The translations under genes and the position numbers were made by a program. From Pseudarthrobacter polychromogenes (GTDB taxonomy: Bacteria > Actinomycetota > Actinomycetes > Actinomycetales > Micrococcaceae): 64,000 bases of DNA. Shown here in pieces: positions 17,736 to 24,793 of this stretch (its first letter is position 1; each line of letters starts with the position of its first letter). The notes beneath the pieces were generated by a model. The model saw nothing but the letters and a program-made list of their open reading frames with translations, was not told the origin of the DNA and searched no databases. The stretch spans positions 1 to 64,000 of the forward strand of contig NZ_BMKU01000003.1 in the NCBI RefSeq assembly GCF_014644495.1. Direction: 5' to 3'.

Positions 17736-17829
17736 CTTGTCATAGTCCGGATGGGCGCCAGGGGGCGTCCGGGAAGGGGGAGTGCATCACCGCTGACCTA
17801 GACCGAAAGACAATTGACCACTACGTTGA

Positions 17830-17852
17830 AGGCCCCTCCTAGGAGGGGCTTT
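17830..17852. terminator. Hairpin overlapping the TetR stop codon
   Basis: AGCCCCTCCTAGGAGGGGCT forms a perfect stem with A/T-rich ends on both sides. The TetR stop codon lies inside the stem. It could end transcripts from both strands. Confidence 0.75.
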
Positions 17853-18543
17853 CCCTTTGTCCGGCGTAGAGCTGGCCGGCCAGGCCGGAGAGCAGGATGG
17901 CGAGCCCCTGGTCCAGTTCGGCGGCGCCGTCGTAGTCGGCAAGGACCGGGCCGAGCGCCCGGAGGTGCGGAAAGCTTTTCGCGGGCAGGCGGTGCAGGCC
18001 AAGGCGGAGGATGGCCTCATTTTCCTCCGGGTCTACGATGTATTCCTGCAGTTCGTTCAGGATGTGGCCGTACAGGAAGCCGTAGTAGGCGCGGTAGACG
18101 TGCAGGGCCGCGGCCGGCGAGAAGCCTGCCTCGATCAGCAGTGCAAGGATCTGCTCCAGGGGGCGCAGTGTTCCCAGCGGCCGCAGTCCAAGGGGTGTGG
18201 AGAGCGGGCGGGTAACCAGCAGCGGCACCACGTTGGGGTGCCGCAGTGCCAGGAGTCGCAGATCGTGGGCGATTTTGCGGAGCTGGGCCTGCCAGTCCGG
18301 ATCGTCAGGGAAGATCGCCAGCTCGTCCAGGACCAGTTCGGAAACGCCGTCCAGCAGGGCCGCGCGGTTGGCCGCGTAGCGGTACAGGCTCATCGGATCC
18401 CGGTCCAGCTCCTGCCCCAGGCGCCGCATGGTCAGGGCATCCAGGCCTTCAGCGTCCACCAGGGCAAGTGCCGTTGAGAGCACAAGCTCTTTGCTGAGGG
18501 GCGCCTTCCGGGAACCTGTTTGATTGCCGGCACTGTCGGCCAT
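17839..18543 (-). CDS. TetR-family repressor
   Basis: The ATG at 18543 is chosen over an upstream in-frame ATG (18621) that would place the operator inside the gene. The 234-residue protein has a TetR helix-turn-helix (about 20-65: LSTALALVDAEGLDALTMRRLGQELD, SLYRYAANRAALLDGV). Its C-terminal ligand domain has a tetracycline-repressor-like shape (PLLVTRPLSTPLG, HVYRAYYGFLYGHILNEL). A likely operator lies in its promoter. The divergent neighbour is a zinc-ribbon protein. The ligand is unknown. Confidence 0.88.
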   Translation of the reverse strand: MADSAGNQTGSRKAPLSKELVLSTALALVDAEGLDALTMRRLGQELDRDPMSLYRYAANRAALLDGVSELVLDELAIFPDDPDWQAQLRKIAHDLRLLALRHPNVVPLLVTRPLSTPLGLRPLGTLRPLEQILALLIEAGFSPAAALHVYRAYYGFLYGHILNELQEYIVDPEENEAILRLGLHRLPAKSFPHLRALGPVLADYDGAAELDQGLAILLSGLAGQLYAGQRESPS

Positions 18544-18612
18544 AAGAAATCCCTTCCGCTGGGCGCCGGGCGGTCCCTGGGTGGACGATTCCTCAGCTTG
18601 CTTATCATCTAG

Positions 18613-18638
18613 TCTACGCATAAAGTCTACAGCGTAGA
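18613..18638. promoter_or_regulatory. Probable TetR operator
   Basis: The inverted repeat TCTACGC-N12-GCGTAGA contains an internal TCTAC half-site. It lies 70 bp upstream of the TetR start, in the divergent gap, so the regulator probably controls itself and possibly the gene at 18797. Confidence 0.7.
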
Positions 18639-18796
18639 GAATGTGTCAACATGGTTTCAGAAGAGGGATCAGAGTTTGCATGGCCGCCACGGCCGCTCAC
18701 GCCATCCCGGGATCCTGGCGCTGCACCTTGCCGGTGCTGCGCAAACATCATCCCGTTCCCCCTTTTTTGTTTGCACCCTCGTTGAGAAGAGCCACC

Positions 18797-19192
18797 ATGG
18801 CAGCAGCACACTCTACCGTTTGCCCAGGGACGCCAGCTCGCATGCCGCGGCCTGACGCTGTGACCACTCCCGCCGCCACCAGTTACGTGCCCCGGGAAAT
18901 GCACCAGCCGCGCGGAAAGCGCCCCTGGTGCGCAAACTGCGATACCGACCTCCACCTGGTGGTCGAGTTCCCCGGCATTACCGGCAGGAAGGCCGGCTCG
19001 ATCGCCGTCGCCGTCCACTGCTCGCAGTGCAGCATCTCGCGGGTCCTGGACACCACCCTGGACCACGTCGCAGCCCTTCCCTCCCGGTTGTACCCGGCCC
19101 CGCCCAGTGAAGCCAAGACCGGCGCAGCGGAGGACGCGGCCGGCGCAGCGGAGGGCACGGCCGCCGGCATCAGGGCACTGGCCGCCGGCTGA
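18797..19192 (+). CDS. Small zinc-ribbon-like protein
   Basis: 131 residues from the ATG at 18797 (GAGAAGAG upstream). Two cysteine pairs, PWCANCDTDL and VHCSQCSI, about 35 residues apart, form a likely zinc ribbon around a core 'HLVVEFPGITGRKAG'. The tail is Ala/Gly rich. Its last 23 bp overlap the end of the convergent GGDEF-EAL gene. Function is unknown; ribbon proteins of this size are often redox- or nucleic-acid-linked. Confidence 0.65.
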   Translation: MAAAHSTVCPGTPARMPRPDAVTTPAATSYVPREMHQPRGKRPWCANCDTDLHLVVEFPGITGRKAGSIAVAVHCSQCSISRVLDTTLDHVAALPSRLYPAPPSEAKTGAAEDAAGAAEGTAAGIRALAAG

Positions 19193-20987
19193 GCAGAGCG
19201 AGCTCAGCCGGAGGCAGCGGCCGCGCGATGAGGTACCCCTGGGCGGTGTCGCAGCGCAGCTCGCGCAGGACCGCCAGCTGCGTTTCCCGCTCCACGCCCT
19301 CGGCGGTGGTTCGAAGGCCCAGGGCCCTGGCGGACGCCATGACGTTGGCCACCAGGACAGCCGAGGTGGGATCGGTGTCGATGGTGTCGATAAAGGACTT
19401 GTCCAGCTTCAGCCCGGTGAGGGGAAGCTCCCTGAGCAGTGAGAGGGACGAATACGCCGTCCCGTAGTCGTCCAGGGCCACCCCAATGCCCGCCCCGATC
19501 AGCGTGCGCAGCTGGGCCGCCGCAGATGAAAGATCCACGATGGCGGCGCTCTCCGTGATCTCGACGTTCAGCAGCGAGGGCGGTACCCCGTGCCGTTGCA
19601 GGGATCTGTGGATGACCGTGGCCAGGTTTCCGGCGGCCAGCTGCAACGGCGAAATATTTACCGAAATGGCCCGCGGCGTGCCGGCGTCCGCCCATAGCCG
19701 GGCCTGCGCGCAGGCCTGGTCTATCACCCACTGGCCCAACGCGTGGATCATGCCGGTGTGCTCGGCCACGTGGATGAACTCGGTGGGGGAGACGGCGCCC
19801 AGTTCAGGGTCGTGCCAGCGCAGCAGAGCCTCCACCGCGGGGCAGTCGCCGGTGGGAATGTCCATCAGCGGCTGGTAGTGGAGGCTGAACGCTGCGCTGC
19901 TGAGCGCGTGGGGCAGCCGGCGGCGAATCAGGGCCTGGCGGGCGAAGCGGCTTTCCGGCCGGGAGGGATCGATGCGGCCCAGCCTGCGCTTGCCCTCGTG
20001 CTTGGCCTGCAGCATCGCCGCATCCGCCTGGCGCAGCAGGTCTTCGAGCTGCGTCCCGGGCGCCCGCCCGCCGGCCCTGACACTTGCCCCGCCGTCGCGT
20101 GCCCCCGTATCGCGTGCCCCAGTATCGCCTGCCCCGACATCCGCGGCCATGGCCAGACCCAGGGTGGCGGAGACGTGGAGCAGGTGTCCGTCATGGACGA
20201 ACGGCTCATCCAGGACACGGAGGATCCGGTCCGCGAGGGCGCGGGCACTGGCTTCATCGACGTCGGCCAGCAGCACGGCGAACTCGTCCCCGCCCAGCCG
20301 GGCCACCCTGTCCGCAGCCCTGGTGCAGGCCTTAAGCCGCGCCGCGAAGGCCGTGAGCACACCGTCCCCGGCCCTGTGCCCGAACGTGTTGTTGATGACC
20401 TTGAAATCGTCCAGGTCCACGTAAAGCGCCGCCGTCCGGGCAGAACCGGAGCCGGCCAGCAGGGCCTGCCCCGACTCTTCCAGTCCCAGCCTGTTGGCCA
20501 GGCCCGTGAGCGGGTCATGGAACGCGGCATGCCGGAACACATCCGAAAGGCCCTCCAGGACCTGCGAGACGGGCACCACGCGCGGGGTCCCCGAGGCGGG
20601 AATCACGAGCACATCCTGGTACCTGCTCTCCTCAGGCCGGTCCAGCAGCGCGGCGGCGGCCGCCCGAAGGTCCAGGGACGGCGGCAGGGTGAAGGTGGTG
20701 CAGGGCACCAGCGCCTCGGCCGTCACGCGGGCGTTCAGCGCGCGCCCGTAGCCCAGCCGCCCGGTCAACTGGTGGTCCAGCTGGTCCCGCGTCAGCAGGG
20801 CGGGGATTCCCCGGACCTCAACCACCACGGCCCGGAGCCCGCGGTCCTCACGGAACAGCGCCTCGATCTCTCCCGAGGGCGTATCGCCGCTCAGGACCAT
20901 CGCCTCGGAACCGAGGTCACCCAGCGTGGGCGTGGACGGCTTCACAGCGGAGACGGGACGGAGGGGAGGAGGCCACGCGTCCTGCAT
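19170..20987 (-). CDS. GGDEF-EAL cyclic-di-GMP enzyme with CBS-like N-terminus
   Basis: 605 residues. The first ~160 look like a signal-input domain (CBS-like, with GLRAVVVEVRGIPALLTRDQ). A GGDEF domain follows (about 165-340) with intact RLGGDEFAVLLADV and an RxxD inhibitory site five residues before it (RAAD). The EAL domain (about 365-595) has AVEALLRW, NVEITESAA, DDYGTAYSSLSLLREL, LKLDKSFI and AEGVE, so both synthase and phosphodiesterase activity look possible. An unusual Gly/Asp-rich insertion interrupts the GGDEF domain. The protein has no membrane segments. No strong ribosome site precedes the ATG. Confidence 0.92.
   Translation of the reverse strand: MQDAWPPPLRPVSAVKPSTPTLGDLGSEAMVLSGDTPSGEIEALFREDRGLRAVVVEVRGIPALLTRDQLDHQLTGRLGYGRALNARVTAEALVPCTTFTLPPSLDLRAAAAALLDRPEESRYQDVLVIPASGTPRVVPVSQVLEGLSDVFRHAAFHDPLTGLANRLGLEESGQALLAGSGSARTAALYVDLDDFKVINNTFGHRAGDGVLTAFAARLKACTRAADRVARLGGDEFAVLLADVDEASARALADRILRVLDEPFVHDGHLLHVSATLGLAMAADVGAGDTGARDTGARDGGASVRAGGRAPGTQLEDLLRQADAAMLQAKHEGKRRLGRIDPSRPESRFARQALIRRRLPHALSSAAFSLHYQPLMDIPTGDCPAVEALLRWHDPELGAVSPTEFIHVAEHTGMIHALGQWVIDQACAQARLWADAGTPRAISVNISPLQLAAGNLATVIHRSLQRHGVPPSLLNVEITESAAIVDLSSAAAQLRTLIGAGIGVALDDYGTAYSSLSLLRELPLTGLKLDKSFIDTIDTDPTSAVLVANVMASARALGLRTTAEGVERETQLAVLRELRCDTAQGYLIARPLPPAELALLSRRPVP
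20086..20145. repeat. 15-bp minisatellite inside the GGDEF domain
   Basis: Four in-frame 15-bp units (GCCCC[CA]GTATCGCGT type) encode the ADVGAGDTGARDTGARDGG stretch between the GLAMA and LEDLLRQAD elements of the GGDEF fold. This position is a surface loop in known structures, so copy-number change should be tolerated. Confidence 0.8.
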
Positions 20988-21029
20988 ATCAAGCGAAAGC
21001 TAACGGAAGGTGAACATTAAGGCGAGGTG

Positions 21030-21058
21030 TACGACGGCGGCGCGCACCGCCGTCGTGC
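21030..21058. repeat. Dispersed palindrome, copy 7
   Basis: TACGACGGCGGC-GCGCA-CCGCCGTCGTGCA lies in the divergent gap between the GGDEF-EAL gene and the 34-residue peptide. It is the last recognisable copy in the window. Confidence 0.75.
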
Positions 21059-21187
21059 ATTCCCGCCTGGAGTCCGTGGCAGGGAACTGCACAGATCTTG
21101 ACCAAACACGCGGGCGATCCTGCACGCAATCCTGAGCATCCGGGCATAGTTTGGGCACCCAGGCAGTACGGAAGGGGAGTGGAGACA

Positions 21188-21292
21188 ATGACCATCACCG
21201 AATACGTTGCAGCCCTTGGCGGGATGCTGGCCTCTCTTGGCGGAGCGGGCCTCCTGGCGGCGGGACTGATCCGGTTCAGGGCGCGCCACTAG
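21188..21292 (+). CDS. 34-aa single-helix membrane peptide
   Basis: The ATG at 21188 follows GGGGAGTGGAGA, a strong ribosome site. The peptide MTITEYVAALGGMLASLGGA continues GLLAAGLIRF and ends basic (RARH), so it is almost entirely one membrane helix. No relatives are recognised. A TTGACC box 90 bp upstream could be part of its promoter. Confidence 0.55.
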   Translation: MTITEYVAALGGMLASLGGAGLLAAGLIRFRARH

Positions 21293-21333
21293 TCGGGCGG
21301 CCGCGGGCGGCTGCTCAGTCCGCGGGCGGCTGC

Positions 21334-22236
21334 TCAGTCCGCGTCTGCGGGCCGGAAAATCATGCCACCGTCCGTGGACACCATGACCCCGTCCGCCGTG
21401 GCCGCCCAGATCCAGGGGCGGCCGTCCTCGCCCTTGAGGGCGGCGATTGCCATGACTTCGGCGTCGATGCGGCCGTGTTCGGTCCACGTTTCGCCCGCGT
21501 CTGCGGAGTAGTGGACAGTGCCGTCCGGCTCTACACCCACGGCTTCCGCCGGGTGGGCGAACGCAGCGAACTGGATCACCGGGCCGTTCTCCAGCTGGGT
21601 CCAGGTGTTGCCTGAGTCCGTTGAGCGCTGGATCCCGTCCTGGGTGGTGGCCAGGACGGTGGTGCTGTCAGGGTGACTGGCGAGGACGGCCGGGGCGAAG
21701 TCTGCGGCGACGGTGGTCCAGGTTTTGCCGTCCGGGCTGGTCCGCAGTACACCGTCGAAGGCAACGATTCCCGACTGGGTGGCGGTCAGTGCGTGGAAGT
21801 CGGATTCGCCCTGCCGTGAGAGCGGCTCCCAGGTTTTGCCGCCGTCGGACGTTTTCAGCAGGCCCAGCGGGTTGGGGAGGTCCGAGCCCGGTCCGGGGTG
21901 GCCGGAGGCGTAGAAGACGCCGTCTGAGGGGCCGGGGGTGAAGCCCATGAGGTCGTTGGTTCCGCCGATTTTGGTGGCCGGGGCGGTGGTGACGTCGAAC
22001 AGTCCGTCGTGGGTGGCCAGGAGCACCTGGCTGGTTTCGCCGCTGACTGCGATCCCATGGACGTGGGAGCCGGGCAGCGGGCTAGGGGCGCTGCCAGTGC
22101 CAGTGCCAGTGGCAGTGCCGTTGGTGTCCGGTGCCGGGCTTGAGGCGGGAGCGCAGCCTGCAAGGGCGAGCAGCGCGGCCGCCGCGGCGGAGAGCACTGC
22201 ACTATGTTTGGTACTGCTGGCGTGCTTACGGGCCAT
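21334..22236 (-). CDS. BNR/Asp-box repeat lipoprotein (sialidase-like fold)
   Basis: 300 residues with a signal peptide ending in the lipobox LAGC (residue 28), a Ser/Gly/Thr-rich spacer and a beta-propeller of several Asp-boxes (SDGGKTWEPL, SPDGKTWTTV, STDSGNTWTQL, SADAGETWTEH, STDGGMIF). It matches the glycosyl-hydrolase-like 'F510_1955' style of exported actinobacterial proteins. No catalytic tyrosine/arginine triad can be assigned, so enzyme activity is uncertain. The start ATG overlaps the stop of the upstream small gene (TAATG). Confidence 0.82.
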   Translation of the reverse strand: MARKHASSTKHSAVLSAAAAALLALAGCAPASSPAPDTNGTATGTGTGSAPSPLPGSHVHGIAVSGETSQVLLATHDGLFDVTTAPATKIGGTNDLMGFTPGPSDGVFYASGHPGPGSDLPNPLGLLKTSDGGKTWEPLSRQGESDFHALTATQSGIVAFDGVLRTSPDGKTWTTVAADFAPAVLASHPDSTTVLATTQDGIQRSTDSGNTWTQLENGPVIQFAAFAHPAEAVGVEPDGTVHYSADAGETWTEHGRIDAEVMAIAALKGEDGRPWIWAATADGVMVSTDGGMIFRPADAD

Positions 22237-22412
22237 TACTGGATCAGGTAGTGGCGTTCTTCAGCTTTGGGAGTCTTCGGGAAGAAGGACTGGCCCAGCG
22301 CCTTCAGGCCGATCGCGGGCAGCAGGACCAGCGCCACGCTGACGGAGAGAGCGGTCCAGCCCAGGTCCTCGAGCGGGCCAAGGGTGCTCCCCTGGGGAGA
22401 AGTAGTGTTCAC
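22236..22412 (-). CDS. 58-aa membrane peptide translationally coupled to the BNR lipoprotein
   Basis: The GTG at 22412 begins MNTTSPQGSTLGPLEDLGWT; a hydrophobic helix (ALSVSVALVLLPAIGLKALG) and a charged tail ending HYLIQ follow. Its stop and the next start share one base (TAATG), strong evidence for a real coupled gene. It may anchor or help export the lipoprotein. I recognise no family. Confidence 0.7.
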   Translation of the reverse strand: MNTTSPQGSTLGPLEDLGWTALSVSVALVLLPAIGLKALGQSFFPKTPKAEERHYLIQ

Positions 22413-22635
22413 GACTGCGCCTTATGTGAGACCGATGGGAAACGGATGCCTGCCCTGGTGCCCGGACAGAACCCTCCCAGGTGTGTGTCCGCCAGCGAAG
22501 CAGGAATCCCTACAAGGTTACGGCACCCGTGCGGACCCGCGGAAATGGCGGGCGCCGCCGGCGTCGCCCGGCTGCCTCCGCGCCGTCACAAACGCTGCCT
22601 TCTCCGGGAAAGCAGGTCATCTACCGCGGGCACCG
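22413..22635. other. Upstream region of subtilase A without a recognisable gene
   Basis: Between the 58-aa peptide start and the subtilase promoter I see no convincing gene. The reading frames here are Arg/Pro rich, lack ribosome sites and do not resemble protein families. Confidence 0.5.
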
Positions 22636-22664
22636 TTCACCTGCTTCCTGCTTATCGCTAGAAT
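22636..22664 (+). promoter_or_regulatory. Promoter of subtilase A
   Basis: TTCACC, a 17-bp spacer and TAGAAT. The block GCTTNTNGCTAGAATCG and the stretch before the start codon (GGCGCCTGTCCTT-AAGGA) recur in front of subtilase B, so promoter and leader were duplicated with the gene. Confidence 0.6.
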
Positions 22665-22748
22665 CGCCGAGGGGGGTCAGTCCGGTGATTCCCGGCTGAC
22701 CGCGCCAGCTTCGAGTGCATGGCGCCTGTCCTTAAAGGAAGCCCGCCA

Positions 22749-24776
22749 ATGACCCACCACTTCCGGCCCTTCGCCGCCGTCGCCATTTCCTTGGCCGCTG
22801 TCCTGGCGAGCACAACCCTGGCAGCTCTCCCCGCCCAGGCCGATGACCACCTGGACGATATCCGGAGGACGCCGCCGCGGGCGGCTGCTCCTGCGGTGGC
22901 CCCCGCTACAGACCAGTTCATTGTTGGGATTAAGGGCGGTCCCGGTATTGCGTCCGAGGCGGCGGCCACCTCCGAGGCTGCCGGCAAGGCCGCGGGCAAG
23001 CTGGGCATCGCGGCGCGGAACATCAAGGGCACCGCCGCCGGCGGGCAGGTGGTGAAAACCAGCCGGGCCCTGCCGGCCGCCGAAGCCGCTGCTTTCCTGG
23101 CCTCGCTGCGCTCCAGCCCCGGCGTGGCCTACGCCGAGCCGGACATTATTATGTACCCGTCCTCCGTCGCTCCCAACGATCCCTGGTACCCCGCGCAGTG
23201 GAACCTCTGGGAGGAAACCGCGGGGATCCGTGCCCCGCAAGCCTGGGAAATCAACCGCGGTGAAGGCGCAGTGGTGGCGGTGGTGGACACGGGAATCACC
23301 AGCCACTCGGAGTTGAACTCCCGGGTCCTGCCCGGTTATGACATGGTCTCCGACGTTGAAACGGCCAGGGACGGTAACGGACGCGACGCCAACCCGCAGG
23401 ACGAAGGGGACTGGTGCGTCGGCGAGAACCCGTTCTCTTCCTGGCACGGAACCCACGTGGCGGGAACAATCGCGGCCGTCGGCAACAACAACAACGGCAT
23501 CATCGGTGTGGCCCCGGAAGCCAAATTGCTCCCCGTCCGCGCCATCGGTGCCTGCGGCGGCTACGCATCAGATGTGGCCGATTCGATCATCTGGGCGGCC
23601 GGCGGGCAGGTTGCCGGCACGCCGGTGAACCCCAACCCCGCGCGTGTGATCAACGTCAGTGTCGGCGGCGAAGAGCCCATGTGCTCCGTCACGCAGCAGA
23701 ACGCCATCAACTTCGCCCACAAGGCGGGCGCGGCCGTGGTGGTTGCCGCCGGAAACTCCGGCGAAGATGCAGCCGGCACAAGCCCAGCGAACTGCCAGAA
23801 CGTCATCACGGTGGCTGCCGCCGACCGCGACGGCGGCCGTGCGTCCTACTCAAACTACGGGAATGCCGTGGACGTGACTGCCCCGGGCGGCGACACAAGC
23901 AACCAAGGCGACATACCCAACCCATACGCCGAAGGCATCCTTTCCACCTCCAACTTTGGCTCCGCCGGCCCGGAACAGGAAGCCTATGCACTACTCGAGG
24001 GCACATCCATGGCGGCACCCCACATAGCTGGGGTCGCCGCCCTGCTGATGTCCCAGAAGGGCAGCACCTACACACCCGACATGGTGGAGGAACGGCTCAA
24101 GGCCACAGCCCGGCCGCTGCCTGTAGCCTGCGCCGAGGGCTGTGGTGCGGGAGTGGTGGATGCAGCAACAGCCCTGACGTCCGCCGCCTACACGCCGCCT
24201 TCGGTCTCGGCCTTCCATGACGTTTCCACCGGGCAGCAGTTTTACCGGGAGATGGCGTGGCTTGCCCAACGGGGCATTTCGACGGGCTGGGTGGAGGATG
24301 GCCGCCGGCTGTACCGGCCGCTGCAGTCGATCAACCGTGACGCGATGGCCGCGTTCCTGTACCGGATGGCAGGGTCGCCAGAGTATACGGCGCCCGCTAA
24401 ATCGCCTTTTGCTGATGTTGTGACCGGGCAGCAGTTCTACAAGGAGATGGCCTGGCTCGCCGAGAGCGGCATTTCGAAGGGCTGGGTGGAGGATGGACGC
24501 CGGCTATACCGGCCGCTGCAGTCGATCAGCCGTGACGCGATGGCCGCGTTCCTGTACCGGATGGCAGGGTCACCGGACTATACGGCCCCCGCTGGGTCCC
24601 CTTTTGCTGATGTTGTGACCGGGCAGCAGTTCTACAAGGAGATGGCGTGGCTCGCGGACAAGGGTATTTCGACGGGCTGGGTGGAGGAAGGCCGCCGGCT
24701 GTACCGGCCGCTGCAGGCAATCAGCCGTGATGCGATGGCAGCCTTCCTGTTCCGCCTGAACATCGTTATGGAGTGA
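22749..24776 (+). CDS. Subtilisin-family protease with three SLH domains (subtilase A)
   Basis: The ATG at 22749 is chosen because AAAGGA precedes it and a signal peptide follows (cleavage near AQA, residue 31). A propeptide-like region (about 55-135) precedes an S8 domain with Asp180 (AVVDTGITSHS), His233 (WHGTHVAGT), Asn336 (AAGNS) and Ser420 (GTSMAAPH). The C-terminus carries three SLH domains with STGQQF/VTGQQF and NRDAMAAFLYR or SRDAMAAFLYR, very like those of the giant repeat protein at DNA level. The enzyme is therefore exported and probably held at the wall. It converges with the glycosyltransferase/pyruvyltransferase gene (17-bp gap). Subtilase B at 30117 is a paralogue without SLH domains. 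Confidence 0.93.
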   Translation: MTHHFRPFAAVAISLAAVLASTTLAALPAQADDHLDDIRRTPPRAAAPAVAPATDQFIVGIKGGPGIASEAAATSEAAGKAAGKLGIAARNIKGTAAGGQVVKTSRALPAAEAAAFLASLRSSPGVAYAEPDIIMYPSSVAPNDPWYPAQWNLWEETAGIRAPQAWEINRGEGAVVAVVDTGITSHSELNSRVLPGYDMVSDVETARDGNGRDANPQDEGDWCVGENPFSSWHGTHVAGTIAAVGNNNNGIIGVAPEAKLLPVRAIGACGGYASDVADSIIWAAGGQVAGTPVNPNPARVINVSVGGEEPMCSVTQQNAINFAHKAGAAVVVAAGNSGEDAAGTSPANCQNVITVAAADRDGGRASYSNYGNAVDVTAPGGDTSNQGDIPNPYAEGILSTSNFGSAGPEQEAYALLEGTSMAAPHIAGVAALLMSQKGSTYTPDMVEERLKATARPLPVACAEGCGAGVVDAATALTSAAYTPPSVSAFHDVSTGQQFYREMAWLAQRGISTGWVEDGRRLYRPLQSINRDAMAAFLYRMAGSPEYTAPAKSPFADVVTGQQFYKEMAWLAESGISKGWVEDGRRLYRPLQSISRDAMAAFLYRMAGSPDYTAPAGSPFADVVTGQQFYKEMAWLADKGISTGWVEEGRRLYRPLQAISRDAMAAFLFRLNIVME

Positions 24777-24793
24777 CGCCGGTTCCAGAACCC

